A stretch of DNA of 6,174 bases from JAFKKF01 sp038323025 (GCA_038323025.1 JBBQGL010000185.1:1-6174); one strand, 5' to 3'; counted from the stretch's first letter, positions 1-5,695 are shown. The notes: generated from the letters alone by a model not told the origin. Made by a program: numbers and translations.

Positions 1-140
1 TCGGTCATCGGCGGCAGGCCGCCGGTTTCGATCGTCGGCGGCGGCTCCTTCTTGCCGCCGAAGGGCCCGATCGCCCCGATCGATCCACAGCCGCAAAGCG
101 CGAGCGCCAATGCGATCGGCAAGAGGCGGGTGGGATTCAT
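1..140 (-). CDS. Small lipoprotein, 5' end only (cut by window edge)
   Basis: Only the first 46 codons are in the window. The product starts MNPTRLLPIALALALCGCGS: a short positive N-terminus, a hydrophobic stretch at about residues 6-15, then L-C-G-C at 15-18, which fits a lipobox with Cys18 as the lipidated residue (signal peptidase II type). After it comes a flexible segment rich in Gly, Pro and Lys (GPFGGKKEPPPTIETGG). The ATG at 138-140 is preceded by AGAAGGA about 10 nt upstream, a good ribosome binding site, which supports this start. It is likely anchored in an inner- or outer-membrane leaflet. Function is unknown. The short hydrophobic start and Pro-rich tail resemble small alphaproteobacterial lipoproteins, but the visible part is too short to assign a family. 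It lies downstream of a strong hairpin, so it is probably transcribed from its own promoter. Confidence 0.75.
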   Translation of the reverse strand, partial: MNPTRLLPIALALALCGCGSIGAIGPFGGKKEPPPTIETGGLPPMT

Positions 141-187
141 GCGGGGTGATTCCTTCTCGCGGGCGGAATGAGCGAATCGCAGCCTTA

Positions 188-200
188 TGTCAAGATTGTA
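188..200 (-). promoter_or_regulatory. Possible promoter elements for the lipoprotein gene
   Basis: On the minus strand, TACAAT (195-200) matches five of six bases of the -10 consensus and lies about 55 nt upstream of the lipoprotein ATG, but no convincing -35 is found 16-18 bp before it. A perfect TTGACA follows at 188-193, but it has only a weak partner (CATTCC) 17 bp further on. Either could be the real element. The sequence cannot decide between them, so this is a weak call. Confidence 0.3.
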
Positions 201-263
201 GCGGGTTTCGGGCAGGTTCTGCTTAAAACCGCCAGTCGCCGGTGGCCGTCAGCCAGATAAACG

Positions 264-305
264 CCGCGCCCACCCGCTTCGTTGCATGGAAGCGGATGGG
301 CGCGG
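264..305 (-). terminator. Long hairpin, probable terminator of the small HTH gene
   Basis: Arms at 264-280 and 289-305 pair over 17 positions around an 8-nt loop. The only imperfect pair (273/296) is a G.U wobble in minus-strand RNA but a C/A mismatch in plus-strand RNA, so the structure suits a minus-strand transcript. It begins 21 nt after the stop codon of the small helix-turn-helix gene. The following bases on the minus strand are CGTTTATC, a weak T-tract, so termination may be incomplete or Rho-assisted. On the plus strand no T-tract follows. Confidence 0.6.
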
Positions 306-326
306 AAGCGTCAGCATGAGCCGGAA

Positions 327-506
327 TCAGGCGCGAACGTGCTGCGCCAACCTCAGTTCGGCGGCCTTGGCCCTGACTTCGCCCTCCGACCGGCCGAGGG
401 TCTGGCAGATCAATTCCATCGGCACGTCCTCATTCCACAATTCGCGGAGCTTCTCGACCGCCGAGAGCTTCCAGGGCGTGCCGCCGTTGAGCGTGACATT
501 TTCCAT
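327..506 (-). CDS. Small GcrA-like helix-turn-helix protein (59 aa)
   Basis: A 59-residue protein, nearly all of it one predicted three-helix DNA-binding unit. Helix 1 spans about residues 14-26 (LSAVEKLRELWNE), helix 2 about 29-37 (PMELICQTL) and helix 3 about 40-52 (SEGEVRAKAAELR). The pattern of a Trp in helix 1, an 'I-A-x-x-L-G' type turn and a basic third helix resembles the N-terminal helix-turn-helix of GcrA-type and Myb/SANT-like proteins of alphaproteobacteria. It lacks the long C-terminal part of true GcrA, so it is not GcrA itself. The ATG at 504-506 has GGAG 8 nt upstream. A TTG start ten codons earlier is possible but has no better site. It lies 96 nt downstream of sdhB in the same direction and may be co-transcribed with it. 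Targets are unknown; a DNA-binding role is inferred from the fold pattern only. Confidence 0.65.
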   Translation of the reverse strand: MENVTLNGGTPWKLSAVEKLRELWNEDVPMELICQTLGRSEGEVRAKAAELRLAQHVRA

Positions 507-602
507 TTTCGTCACTCCGTCCGTTGCGGGTGACAAGCAACATAGGGCATGAAATGTGACGACAATGGGCGCCGGGCTATGCCCCTGGGCGGCCCTCCCG
601 CA

Positions 603-1382
603 TCACACCCGGCGCTCGACCATCATCTTCTTGACTTCGGCGATCGCCTTGGCCGGGTTGAGGCCCTTCGGGCAGGTCTGGGCGCAGTTCATGATCGTGT
701 GGCAGCGATAGAGCCGGAACGGGTCCTCGAGATTGTCGAGCCGCGCGCCGACCGCTTCGTCGCGCGAGTCGATCAGCCAGCGATAGGCCTGCAACAGGAC
801 GGCGGGACCGAGATAGCGCTCGCCGTTCCACCAGTAGCTCGGGCACGAGGTCGAGCAGCAGGCGCAAAGGATGCACTCGTAGAGCCCGTCGAGCTTCTCG
901 CGGTCCGCGTGCGACTGGCGCCATTCCTTCTCCGGCTGCGGCGTCTCGGTCTTCAGCCATGGCTCGATCGAGCGCAGCTGGGCGTAGAACGTGGTGAGGT
1001 CGGGAACCAGGTCCTTGATCACCGGCAGGTGCGGCAGCGGATAGATCTTCACCGGCCCGTCGACATCCTCGATCGCGCGCGTGCAGGCGAGCGTATTGGA
1101 GCCGTCGATGTTCATGGCGCACGACCCGCAGACGCCCTCGCGGCAGGAGCGGCGGAAGGCGAGCGTCGGGTCGATCCGGTTCTTGATCCAGATGAGGCCG
1201 TCGAGGACCATGGGTGCGCAGTCGTCGAGATCGACGAAATAGGTATCGGTGCGCGGATTGGCGCCCGCCTCCGGGTCGAAGCGATAGATGCGGAATTCCC
1301 GCAGGCGCTTGGCGGCCTTCGGCTTGTCGAAGGTCTTGCCGGGGGTGACCTTCGCGTTCTTGGGGAGCGTGAGCTGGACCAT
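603..1382 (-). CDS. sdhB: Succinate dehydrogenase iron-sulfur subunit SdhB
   Basis: Electron-transfer subunit of respiratory complex II, on the cytoplasmic face of the inner membrane. It passes electrons from the SdhA flavin to quinone. At 259 aa it has the usual length. The plant-ferredoxin-like N-terminal domain holds the [2Fe-2S] ligands C80, C85, C88 and C100 (CREGVCGSC, then C100); the third ligand is Cys, where E. coli has Asp. The C-terminal ferredoxin domain holds C170, C173, C176 and C237 for [4Fe-4S], and C180, C227 and C233 for [3Fe-4S]. Residues matching the quinone-site part of E. coli SdhB (P181, W185, H228, I230) are also present. The ATG at 1380-1382 has GGAA 7 nt upstream. 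Unlike the common sdhCDAB layout, sdhB here is about 1.7 kb from sdhA and follows an unknown 73-codon ORF by 18 nt, so its promoter must lie in or upstream of that ORF. The gene appears intact. Confidence 0.97.
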   Translation of the reverse strand: MVQLTLPKNAKVTPGKTFDKPKAAKRLREFRIYRFDPEAGANPRTDTYFVDLDDCAPMVLDGLIWIKNRIDPTLAFRRSCREGVCGSCAMNIDGSNTLACTRAIEDVDGPVKIYPLPHLPVIKDLVPDLTTFYAQLRSIEPWLKTETPQPEKEWRQSHADREKLDGLYECILCACCSTSCPSYWWNGERYLGPAVLLQAYRWLIDSRDEAVGARLDNLEDPFRLYRCHTIMNCAQTCPKGLNPAKAIAEVKKMMVERRV

Positions 1383-1400
1383 GATTGTTCCGGTTTGTGA

Positions 1401-1622
1401 CTAGTCCGGTTTGGCGGGCGAATTGGCGGGCATCTCGGCGCATTTGGGCATGTCGGCGCCCGCCGAAATGACGCAGTCGTAGATCCTGCCGGTGGTCTTC
1501 GAGACGTAGCGCTGGATCATGAACCGTCGGCCCTGTCCATCCGTGCCTTCGCCGCTGACCGTCTGCTCGAGGTCCGGCATCATCTGGATCATGGCATAGG
1601 GAACGTCGGCGGGGAGGTCCAC
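1401..1622 (-). CDS. Unrecognised 73-aa protein immediately upstream of sdhB
   Basis: I do not recognise this protein. It begins at GTG (1620-1622). An in-frame TAG lies three codons upstream, so it cannot extend further; AGGATCAGG just before the GTG gives a modest ribosome binding site. An internal ATG at codon 11 is an alternative start. The product is soluble, with no signal peptide or membrane helix. The central part (about residues 30-55, GRRFMIQRYVSKTTGRIYDC) has alternating hydrophobic and polar residues, which suggests a small beta-rich fold. Cys50 and Cys61 are its only cysteines, and the tail is rich in Pro, Ala and Asn. Codon third positions are strongly G/C, as in the neighbouring real genes. 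Its stop is 18 nt from the sdhB start, so the two are probably one transcript. A role linked to complex II is a guess from position alone. It could also be a non-coding leader region that happens to be open. Confidence 0.55.
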   Translation of the reverse strand: MDLPADVPYAMIQMMPDLEQTVSGEGTDGQGRRFMIQRYVSKTTGRIYDCVISAGADMPKCAEMPANSPAKPD

Positions 1623-1729
1623 TCCCTGATCCTACATCGAATTCCCCGCGAATGAACCGGTTTCCGTGGAAAGCCGCCCGTGAATTGAGGGCGTAGTGCC
1701 GGGTCGACCGGAGGTGTATGGTCCCTCGC

Positions 1730-1747
1730 CGCCGGCCTTCGCCGGCG
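1730..1747. repeat. Perfect GC hairpin in the leader of the DUF1993 gene
   Basis: CGCCGGC, CTTC, GCCGGCG forms a perfect 7-bp stem with a 4-nt loop, in the spacer between two divergent genes and 42 nt upstream of the DUF1993 start codon. Neither strand has a T-tract after it, so it is not an obvious terminator. It may be a leader RNA structure or simply a product of high GC. Confidence 0.35.
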
Positions 1748-1789
1748 CTTCAGCCCCCAAAAACAAGATCCCAAGAGGAGCGACGTCCC

Positions 1790-2299
1790 ATGGCGTTTTC
1801 GATCTATCAGGCCTCGGTGCCCGTCTACACCCGCCAACTGACCGCTCTTGCGGCGATCCTCGACAAGGCCATCGCGTATTCCTCGGCCCGGAAGATCGAC
1901 ACGTCCGTGCTGGTGCAGACCCGGCTGTTCCCCGACATGCTGCCGCTCGGCCACCAGGTCCGCTTCGCGTGCAATCACGCCGTTCGCGGCGCATCGCGCC
2001 TGACCGGCGCCGAGCCGCCGAAGGTCGAGGACACCGAGAAGACGCTGGAAGACCTCAAGGCACGGGTTGCCGGCACGCTCGCGTTCCTGAAGGGCATCGA
2101 CGCGAAGAAGATGGAAGGCATGGAGGACCGCGACATAACCTTCCCGGCCGGCGACCGGAAGATCACCATGAAGGGCGGGGAATATCTCCTGCACTTCTCC
2201 ATGCCGAACTTCTATTTCCACGTCACCACCGCCTACGCGATCCTCCGCCACATCGGGCTCGAGATCGGCAAGGACGATTTCATCGGGCAGGCGGCCTAG
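1790..2299 (+). CDS. DUF1993 family protein (DinB-like fold)
   Basis: A 169-residue cytoplasmic protein that looks full length for the DUF1993 family (PF09351), whose members are predicted four-helix bundles related to DinB-type proteins. Family signs are the N-terminal helix with 'VPVYTRQLTAL' (10-20), the segment FPDMLPLGHQVRFACNHA (47-64), and the highly typical C-terminus FHVTTAYAILRHIGLEIGK followed by DDFIG (143-166). His55, His63, His144 and His154 sit in or next to these conserved helices, and some could bind a metal as in DinB proteins, but that is inferred. No biochemical function is firmly known for the family. The ATG at 1790 is preceded by AGAGGAG at 9 nt, which fixes the start over an upstream in-frame ATG at 1718. 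It is the only plus-strand gene here, divergent from the small ORF/sdhB unit and convergent with the DUF3052 gene, so it is transcribed alone. Confidence 0.9.
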   Translation: MAFSIYQASVPVYTRQLTALAAILDKAIAYSSARKIDTSVLVQTRLFPDMLPLGHQVRFACNHAVRGASRLTGAEPPKVEDTEKTLEDLKARVAGTLAFLKGIDAKKMEGMEDRDITFPAGDRKITMKGGEYLLHFSMPNFYFHVTTAYAILRHIGLEIGKDDFIGQAA

Positions 2300-2341
2300 A
2301 CCGCGACGCGGAGGGGCCGGGCAAAGGCGGGGGCAAGGCAA

Positions 2342-2366
2342 GTCGGGCGTCGCTGCGGCGCCCGAC
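2342..2366. terminator. Hairpin between convergent genes, probable shared terminator
   Basis: Arms 2342-2351 and 2357-2366 pair over 10 positions around the 5-nt loop GCTGC. The outer 8 bp are perfect, and the ninth pair is G.U in plus-strand RNA. It lies in the 79-nt gap between the DUF1993 and DUF3052 stop codons, where a bidirectional terminator is expected. There is no T-tract on either side, so it would be non-canonical or Rho-assisted. Confidence 0.5.
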
Positions 2367-2378
2367 GGCGACCTGGGG

Positions 2379-2822
2379 TCAGCGGCGCTCGAGCCGGATG
2401 ACCAGCTTCAGGCCGGACCACACCTGGTCGACCGCGGCGACCTTGACGTCGACCAAATCGAGCTTCAGCGCCTCGGCGCGGACGACATCCTCGGTCACGT
2501 CGGTATCCATCTTCGCCGCCTTCTTCGGCCACGACACCCAGATGGCGCCGTCGCGCTTCAGCGCGCGCTCCATGCGCGGCAGATTGTGCGCGAGCTCGGC
2601 GTGGCTGGTGGTGAAGGCGTGGATGAGATCGAACTCGCCGGCGGGAAGCGGACGTCCCCAGTCCTGCCGGCGCGCAACCTTGGCAAAGGGCACGGCGCTC
2701 GGCAGCGCCGCCAGTTCTTCCGGCACGGCGACGAAGGCTGCGACCGAGCCCGGCTTGTAGCCGAGCTTGTCAGGCAGGGTCTTTCCCGAATAGCCGATCG
2801 ACGGCAACGTGGCGACAGCCAT
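2379..2822 (-). CDS. DUF3052 family protein
   Basis: A 147-residue soluble protein matching the DUF3052 family (PF11253), small proteins of unknown function found in actinobacteria and proteobacteria. Typical features are the start 'GYSGKTLPDKLGYKPGS' (10-26), a beta-strand/loop region, 'DGAIWVSWPKKAAKMDTDVT' (91-110), and the C-terminal block LVDVKVAAVDQVWSGLKLVIR (123-143). The IWVSWPKK and VDVKV-WSGLK signatures are all intact. Layout resembles the core of a methyltransferase-like Rossmann fold without a visible SAM glycine motif, so no enzymatic role is claimed. ATG 2822 is chosen because AAGG lies at suitable spacing; the GTG two codons earlier is too close to that site. The gene is separated from sdhA by a 224-nt AT-richer spacer and probably has its own promoter, although read-through from sdhCDA is possible. 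Confidence 0.9.
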   Translation of the reverse strand: MAVATLPSIGYSGKTLPDKLGYKPGSVAAFVAVPEELAALPSAVPFAKVARRQDWGRPLPAGEFDLIHAFTTSHAELAHNLPRMERALKRDGAIWVSWPKKAAKMDTDVTEDVVRAEALKLDLVDVKVAAVDQVWSGLKLVIRLERR

Positions 2823-2859
2823 GGACACTCACCTTACTCTTACGCATTACACCGGTGCC

Positions 2860-2870
2860 GTGCTGAGCAC
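2860..2870. repeat. 11-bp perfect palindrome GTGCTGAGCAC
   Basis: Arms GTGCT and AGCAC flank one central base. It lies in the sdhA/DUF3052 spacer, immediately downstream of the possible -10 at 2879-2884, a position typical of a repressor operator. Short palindromes also arise by chance, so the regulatory role is tentative. Confidence 0.35.
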
Positions 2871-2878
2871 TTGCCCGA

Positions 2879-2887
2879 ATAATAGCA
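2879..2887 (-). promoter_or_regulatory. Possible extended -10 promoter for the DUF3052 gene
   Basis: On the minus strand, TGC followed by TATTAT forms an extended -10 (five of six -10 bases plus TGn) 57 nt upstream of the DUF3052 start codon, in the AT-richer spacer. No good -35 lies 16-18 bp upstream, which an extended -10 promoter may tolerate. The 11-bp palindrome at 2860-2870 would fall just at or after the start of transcription. Confidence 0.35.
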
Positions 2888-2972
2888 TAAGCTGTTGGCA
2901 GAGCGCGATAAATTCCGCTTTGTTACGTAAAGACAATCGTGTTGCCAGTCGCAAACCCAAGTGCCGCGAAGA

Positions 2973-2987
2973 TCGGTTCGGAACCGA
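2973..2987. repeat. 15-bp perfect palindrome TCGGTTCGGAACCGA
   Basis: Seven-base arms TCGGTTC and GAACCGA flank one central G, about 60 nt past the sdhA stop codon. The centre is too tight for a good RNA hairpin (it could only form a 5-bp stem) and no T-tract follows on either strand, so a DNA-binding site for a dimeric regulator is more likely than a terminator. Confidence 0.4.
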
Positions 2988-3046
2988 AATGACGCCGTCG
3001 TGACAATGGGGGGATGTTGCGTCCGGCTGGTCCTGCCCCGGCGGCC

Positions 3047-4879
3047 TCAGTAAACCCGGGCCTTCGGCTCGATATACTGGATGTCGTTGGTGAGCGTGTA
3101 GGCGTGCACCGGCCGGTAGTCGATCTTCACCGCCTGCTTGTCGAGATCGAGCCAGGCGAGCGTGTGCTTCATCCAGTTCTTGTCGTCGCGATCGGGAAAA
3201 TCCTCGCGCGCGTGGGCGCCGCGCGACTCGGTGCGGTTGCCGGCGGAATCCATCGTGGTCACCGCCTGGACGATGAGATTGTCGAATTCCAGCGTCTCGA
3301 CGAGGTCGGTATTCCAGATGAGCGAGCGGTCGGTGATGGCGATGTCGGAGGCGCCCGACCAGACCTCGTGGATGCGCTTGTGGCCTTCGCTCAGCACCTC
3401 GCCGGTGCGGAAGACGGCGCAGTTCTCCTGCATCACCTTTTGCATGCGCCGGCGCAGTTCCGCGGTCGGCGTGCCGCCGGCGGCATAACGGAAGCGATCG
3501 AGCCGGGCGACGGCCGCGTCGCCGGCGCCGGCGGGAAGATCGCGGTGCTTCGAGCCCTTCTCGATCGACTCGGCCGCCTTGATCGCCGCAGCGCGCCCGA
3601 AGACGACCAGGTCGATCAGCGAATTGGAGCCGAGGCGGTTGGCGCCATGCACCGAGACGCAGGCGCCCTCGCCGATCGCCATCAGGCCGGGGACGACCGT
3701 ATCGGGATCGCCGTTGGCCTTGGTCAGCACCTCGCCGTGATAGTTCGCCGGGATGCCGCCCATGTTGTAGTGGACCGTCGGCAGCACCGGGATCGGGTCG
3801 CGGCGGAGATCGACGCCGGCGAAGATGCGCGCCGATTCTGAAATGCCGGGCAGGCGTTCGTGCAGTATCTTCGGGTCGAGATGCTCGAGGTGGAGGAAGA
3901 TGTGATCCTTCTCCGGGCCGACGCCGCGTCCTTCGCGGATCTCGATGGTCATGGCGCGCGAGACCACGTCGCGCGAGGCCAGGTCCTTGGCGTGCGGCGC
4001 ATAGCGCTCCATGAAGCGCTCGCCCTCGGAATTGGTTAGGTAGCCGCCCTCGCCGCGCGCGCCCTCGGTGATCAGCACGCCGGCGCCGAACACGCCGGTC
4101 GGGTGGAACTGGACGAACTCCATGTCCTGCAGCGGCAGCCCGGCGCGCAGCACCATGCCGTTGCCGTCGCCGGTCTGGGTATGGGCGCCGGTGCAGGTCT
4201 GGTAGACGCGGCCGTAGCCGCCGGTGGCGAGGATGGTCTTGTGGGCGCGGAAGCGGTGCAGCGTTCCGTCCTCGAGGCAGAGCGCCACGACGCCGCGGCA
4301 GGCGCCGTCCTCCATGATCAGGTCGAGGGCGAAATACTCGATGAAGAACTCGGCCGCATGGCGGAGCGACTGGCCGTAGAGCGTGTGCAGCATGGCATGG
4401 CCGGTGCGGTCGGCCGCGGCGCAGGTGCGCTGCGCGATGCCCTGGCCGAAATTCGTGGTCATGCCGCCGAACGGGCGCTGGTAGATCTTGCCGTCCTCGG
4501 TGCGCGAGAACGGCAGGCCGTAATGCTCGAGTTCGTAGACCGCGGCCGGCGCCTCGCGGCAGAGGTATTCGATGGCGTCCTGGTCGCCGAGCCAGTCCGA
4601 CCCCTTGACGGTGTCGTACATGTGCCAGCGCCAGTCGTCCTCGCCCATGTTGCCGAGGGAAGCGGCGATGCCGCCCTGCGCCGAAACCGTGTGGCTGCGC
4701 GTCGGAAAGACCTTGGTGATGCAGGCCGTCTTCAGTCCTGCCTCGCTGGCGCCGAGCGTGGCGCGCAGCCCCGCCCCGCCGGCGCCGACCACCACCACGT
4801 CGAAGGTGTGGTCGGTGAACGGATAGGCGCGGCCGTTGATCTTCGGCGCGGACTTCGGCGAGCTGGAACCGTCGGCCAT
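3047..4879 (-). CDS. sdhA: Succinate dehydrogenase flavoprotein subunit SdhA
   Basis: Catalytic subunit of complex II. It oxidises succinate to fumarate in the TCA cycle and passes two electrons to SdhB. At 610 aa it has the normal length. The FAD-binding Rossmann motif is GAGGAG at 32-37. His63 in SHTVSAQGG (62-70) matches the residue that carries the covalent FAD. Active-site residues match E. coli H242, R286, H354 and R399: here H259 (QFHPTG), R303 (ASRDVVSR), H370 (TVHYNMGG) and R415 (GANRLGSNS). The C-terminal region has the usual helical domain and ends KARVY. The ATG at 4877-4879 is 4 nt after the sdhD stop, with GGAG inside the sdhD tail serving as ribosome binding site, so translation is probably coupled to sdhD. 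It is the last gene of the sdhCDA unit; sdhB does not follow directly. The gene appears intact. Confidence 0.98.
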   Translation of the reverse strand: MADGSSSPKSAPKINGRAYPFTDHTFDVVVVGAGGAGLRATLGASEAGLKTACITKVFPTRSHTVSAQGGIAASLGNMGEDDWRWHMYDTVKGSDWLGDQDAIEYLCREAPAAVYELEHYGLPFSRTEDGKIYQRPFGGMTTNFGQGIAQRTCAAADRTGHAMLHTLYGQSLRHAAEFFIEYFALDLIMEDGACRGVVALCLEDGTLHRFRAHKTILATGGYGRVYQTCTGAHTQTGDGNGMVLRAGLPLQDMEFVQFHPTGVFGAGVLITEGARGEGGYLTNSEGERFMERYAPHAKDLASRDVVSRAMTIEIREGRGVGPEKDHIFLHLEHLDPKILHERLPGISESARIFAGVDLRRDPIPVLPTVHYNMGGIPANYHGEVLTKANGDPDTVVPGLMAIGEGACVSVHGANRLGSNSLIDLVVFGRAAAIKAAESIEKGSKHRDLPAGAGDAAVARLDRFRYAAGGTPTAELRRRMQKVMQENCAVFRTGEVLSEGHKRIHEVWSGASDIAITDRSLIWNTDLVETLEFDNLIVQAVTTMDSAGNRTESRGAHAREDFPDRDDKNWMKHTLAWLDLDKQAVKIDYRPVHAYTLTNDIQYIEPKARVY

Positions 4880-4883
4880 TTCT

Positions 4884-5264
4884 TCAGGCTCCGAACGCGA
4901 GCTTCAGGATGGCGAACACCGCCACCACCGCGACCGCGGCGACGAAGAAGGTGTTGGCGATGAGCGCCACCGTCTTCAGCCCTTCGCTGTGGACATAGTC
5001 CTCGATGATCACCTGCATGCCGAGGCGCATGTGGATGGTGACCGACAGGGCCATGAGGAGGAGCAGGAGCGCGACCAGCGGCGAGGCGAGCGTCGCCACC
5101 ACCTCGGCCTGCGGCTTGCCGACGAGCACGACGACGAGGATGACGAAGCCGATGGTGAGCGGGATGTTGGCGATCGCCGTCAGGCGCTGGCGCCAGAAAT
5201 GGGTCGTGCCCTCGTGGGCGGAGCCGTAGTGGAGAACCCGGCTGAGGGGCGTGCGCATCGCCAT
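4884..5264 (-). CDS. sdhD: Succinate dehydrogenase membrane anchor subunit SdhD
   Basis: Second membrane anchor of complex II; with SdhC it forms the heme b and quinone sites. The 126-aa protein has three predicted membrane helices at about residues 30-48, 58-80 and 97-122. In the segment TIHMRLGMQVIIEDYVH (76-92), His78 matches the heme-ligand His71 of E. coli SdhD, and Asp89/Tyr90 match Asp82/Tyr83, where the Tyr contacts quinone. The ATG at 5262-5264 shares its A with the sdhC stop (TGATG), typical of translational coupling. A second ATG two codons later (5258) is an alternative, and there is no strong separate ribosome binding site for either. Reading frame upstream of 5264 is open but runs antisense-free through sdhC in another frame and does not look like protein, so the long version is rejected. 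Confidence 0.95.
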   Translation of the reverse strand: MAMRTPLSRVLHYGSAHEGTTHFWRQRLTAIANIPLTIGFVILVVVLVGKPQAEVVATLASPLVALLLLLMALSVTIHMRLGMQVIIEDYVHSEGLKTVALIANTFFVAAVAVVAVFAILKLAFGA

Positions 5265-5662
5265 CACCACACCCACAAGCCGACGATCCACACGATCACC
5301 GTCAGCGCCACCGAGCCGACCACGTTGGCGAGCGCGAGGCCGTCGCGCGCCGGCTTGCTGAAGCCGTGGCCGGTGTCCCAGATCAGGTGGCGGATGCCGC
5401 CGAGCATGTGGTGGAGGAGCGCCCAGGTGAAGCCGAAGAGCACCACCAGCCCGATCCACGAGTGCAGAAGCCGGTTGACGAAGGCGAAATGGCCGGGCCC
5501 GGTCGCCGCGGCGAGCAGCCACCAGGCGAGCAGCGCCATGCCGAAATAGAGGCCGGCCCCGGTGATGCGATGGACGATCGACATCACCATGGTGAGCGGC
5601 CAGCGGTAGATCCAGATGTGCGGCGAGAGCGGGCGGTTCGCCTTCATGTCGGCAGTCGACAT
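5264..5662 (-). CDS. sdhC: Succinate dehydrogenase cytochrome b556 subunit SdhC
   Basis: First membrane anchor of complex II, 132 aa. The family motifs are clear: RPLSPHIWIYRWP (10-22) at the N-terminus, SIVHRITG (28-35), where Ser28 and Arg32 match the quinone-site Ser27 and Arg31 of E. coli SdhC, and HHMLGGIRHLIWD (84-96), where His85 matches the heme ligand His84 and Asp96 matches Asp95. Three membrane helices are visible at about 25-50, 65-90 and 108-131. The ATG at 5660-5662 follows a short leader of about 26 nt from the predicted transcription start, with AGGG and GGA upstream as a modest ribosome binding site; an ATG at codon 6 is a less likely start. It is the first gene of the sdhCDA operon and overlaps sdhD by one base. 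Confidence 0.96.
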   Translation of the reverse strand: MSTADMKANRPLSPHIWIYRWPLTMVMSIVHRITGAGLYFGMALLAWWLLAAATGPGHFAFVNRLLHSWIGLVVLFGFTWALLHHMLGGIRHLIWDTGHGFSKPARDGLALANVVGSVALTVIVWIVGLWVW

Positions 5663-5695
5663 TCCGCAGCCCTGACTGAGGTTGGGAGGTGAGGC

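Noticed and set aside
537..602. Possible terminator between sdhB and the small helix-turn-helix gene
   Set aside because: Only a 4-bp stem (GGGC-ATA-GCCC) with no T-tract could be drawn, too weak to call; read-through from sdhB is therefore possible.
549..1400. 283-codon plus-strand open frame opposite sdhB
   Set aside because: Its length comes from the codon bias of sdhB on the other strand; the translation is Arg/Ala/Val-rich with no domain.
1696..2760. 354-codon plus-strand open frame spanning DUF1993 and DUF3052
   Set aside because: It runs out of frame through DUF1993 and antisense through DUF3052, both of which carry clear family signatures and better start sites.
2908..2936. Second possible minus-strand promoter (TTGTCT, 17 bp, ATTTAT) in the sdhA/DUF3052 spacer
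   Set aside because: Spacing is right, but the -10 matches only three of six bases; the extended -10 at 2879-2887 is a better candidate.
2809..3003. 64-codon plus-strand open frame in the sdhA/DUF3052 spacer
   Set aside because: It has no good ribosome binding site, overlaps the start of DUF3052, has an unremarkable composition, and lies across likely regulatory sequence.
3014..3841. 275-codon plus-strand open frame opposite sdhA
   Set aside because: It lies wholly within the sdhA region on the other strand. Its translation is low-complexity Arg/Ala/Gly/Val/His-rich sequence typical of the antisense frame of a GC-rich gene, and sdhA is unmistakable.
4103..4963. 286-codon plus-strand open frame opposite sdhA and the end of sdhD
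   Set aside because: Same antisense effect: biased composition, no recognisable motif, and full overlap with conserved sdhA and sdhD codons.
4884..5522. 212-residue version of SdhD starting inside sdhC
   Set aside because: The extra 86 residues are an out-of-frame reading of sdhC, rich in Arg and Pro. The family length and the TGATG overlap point to the start at 5264.
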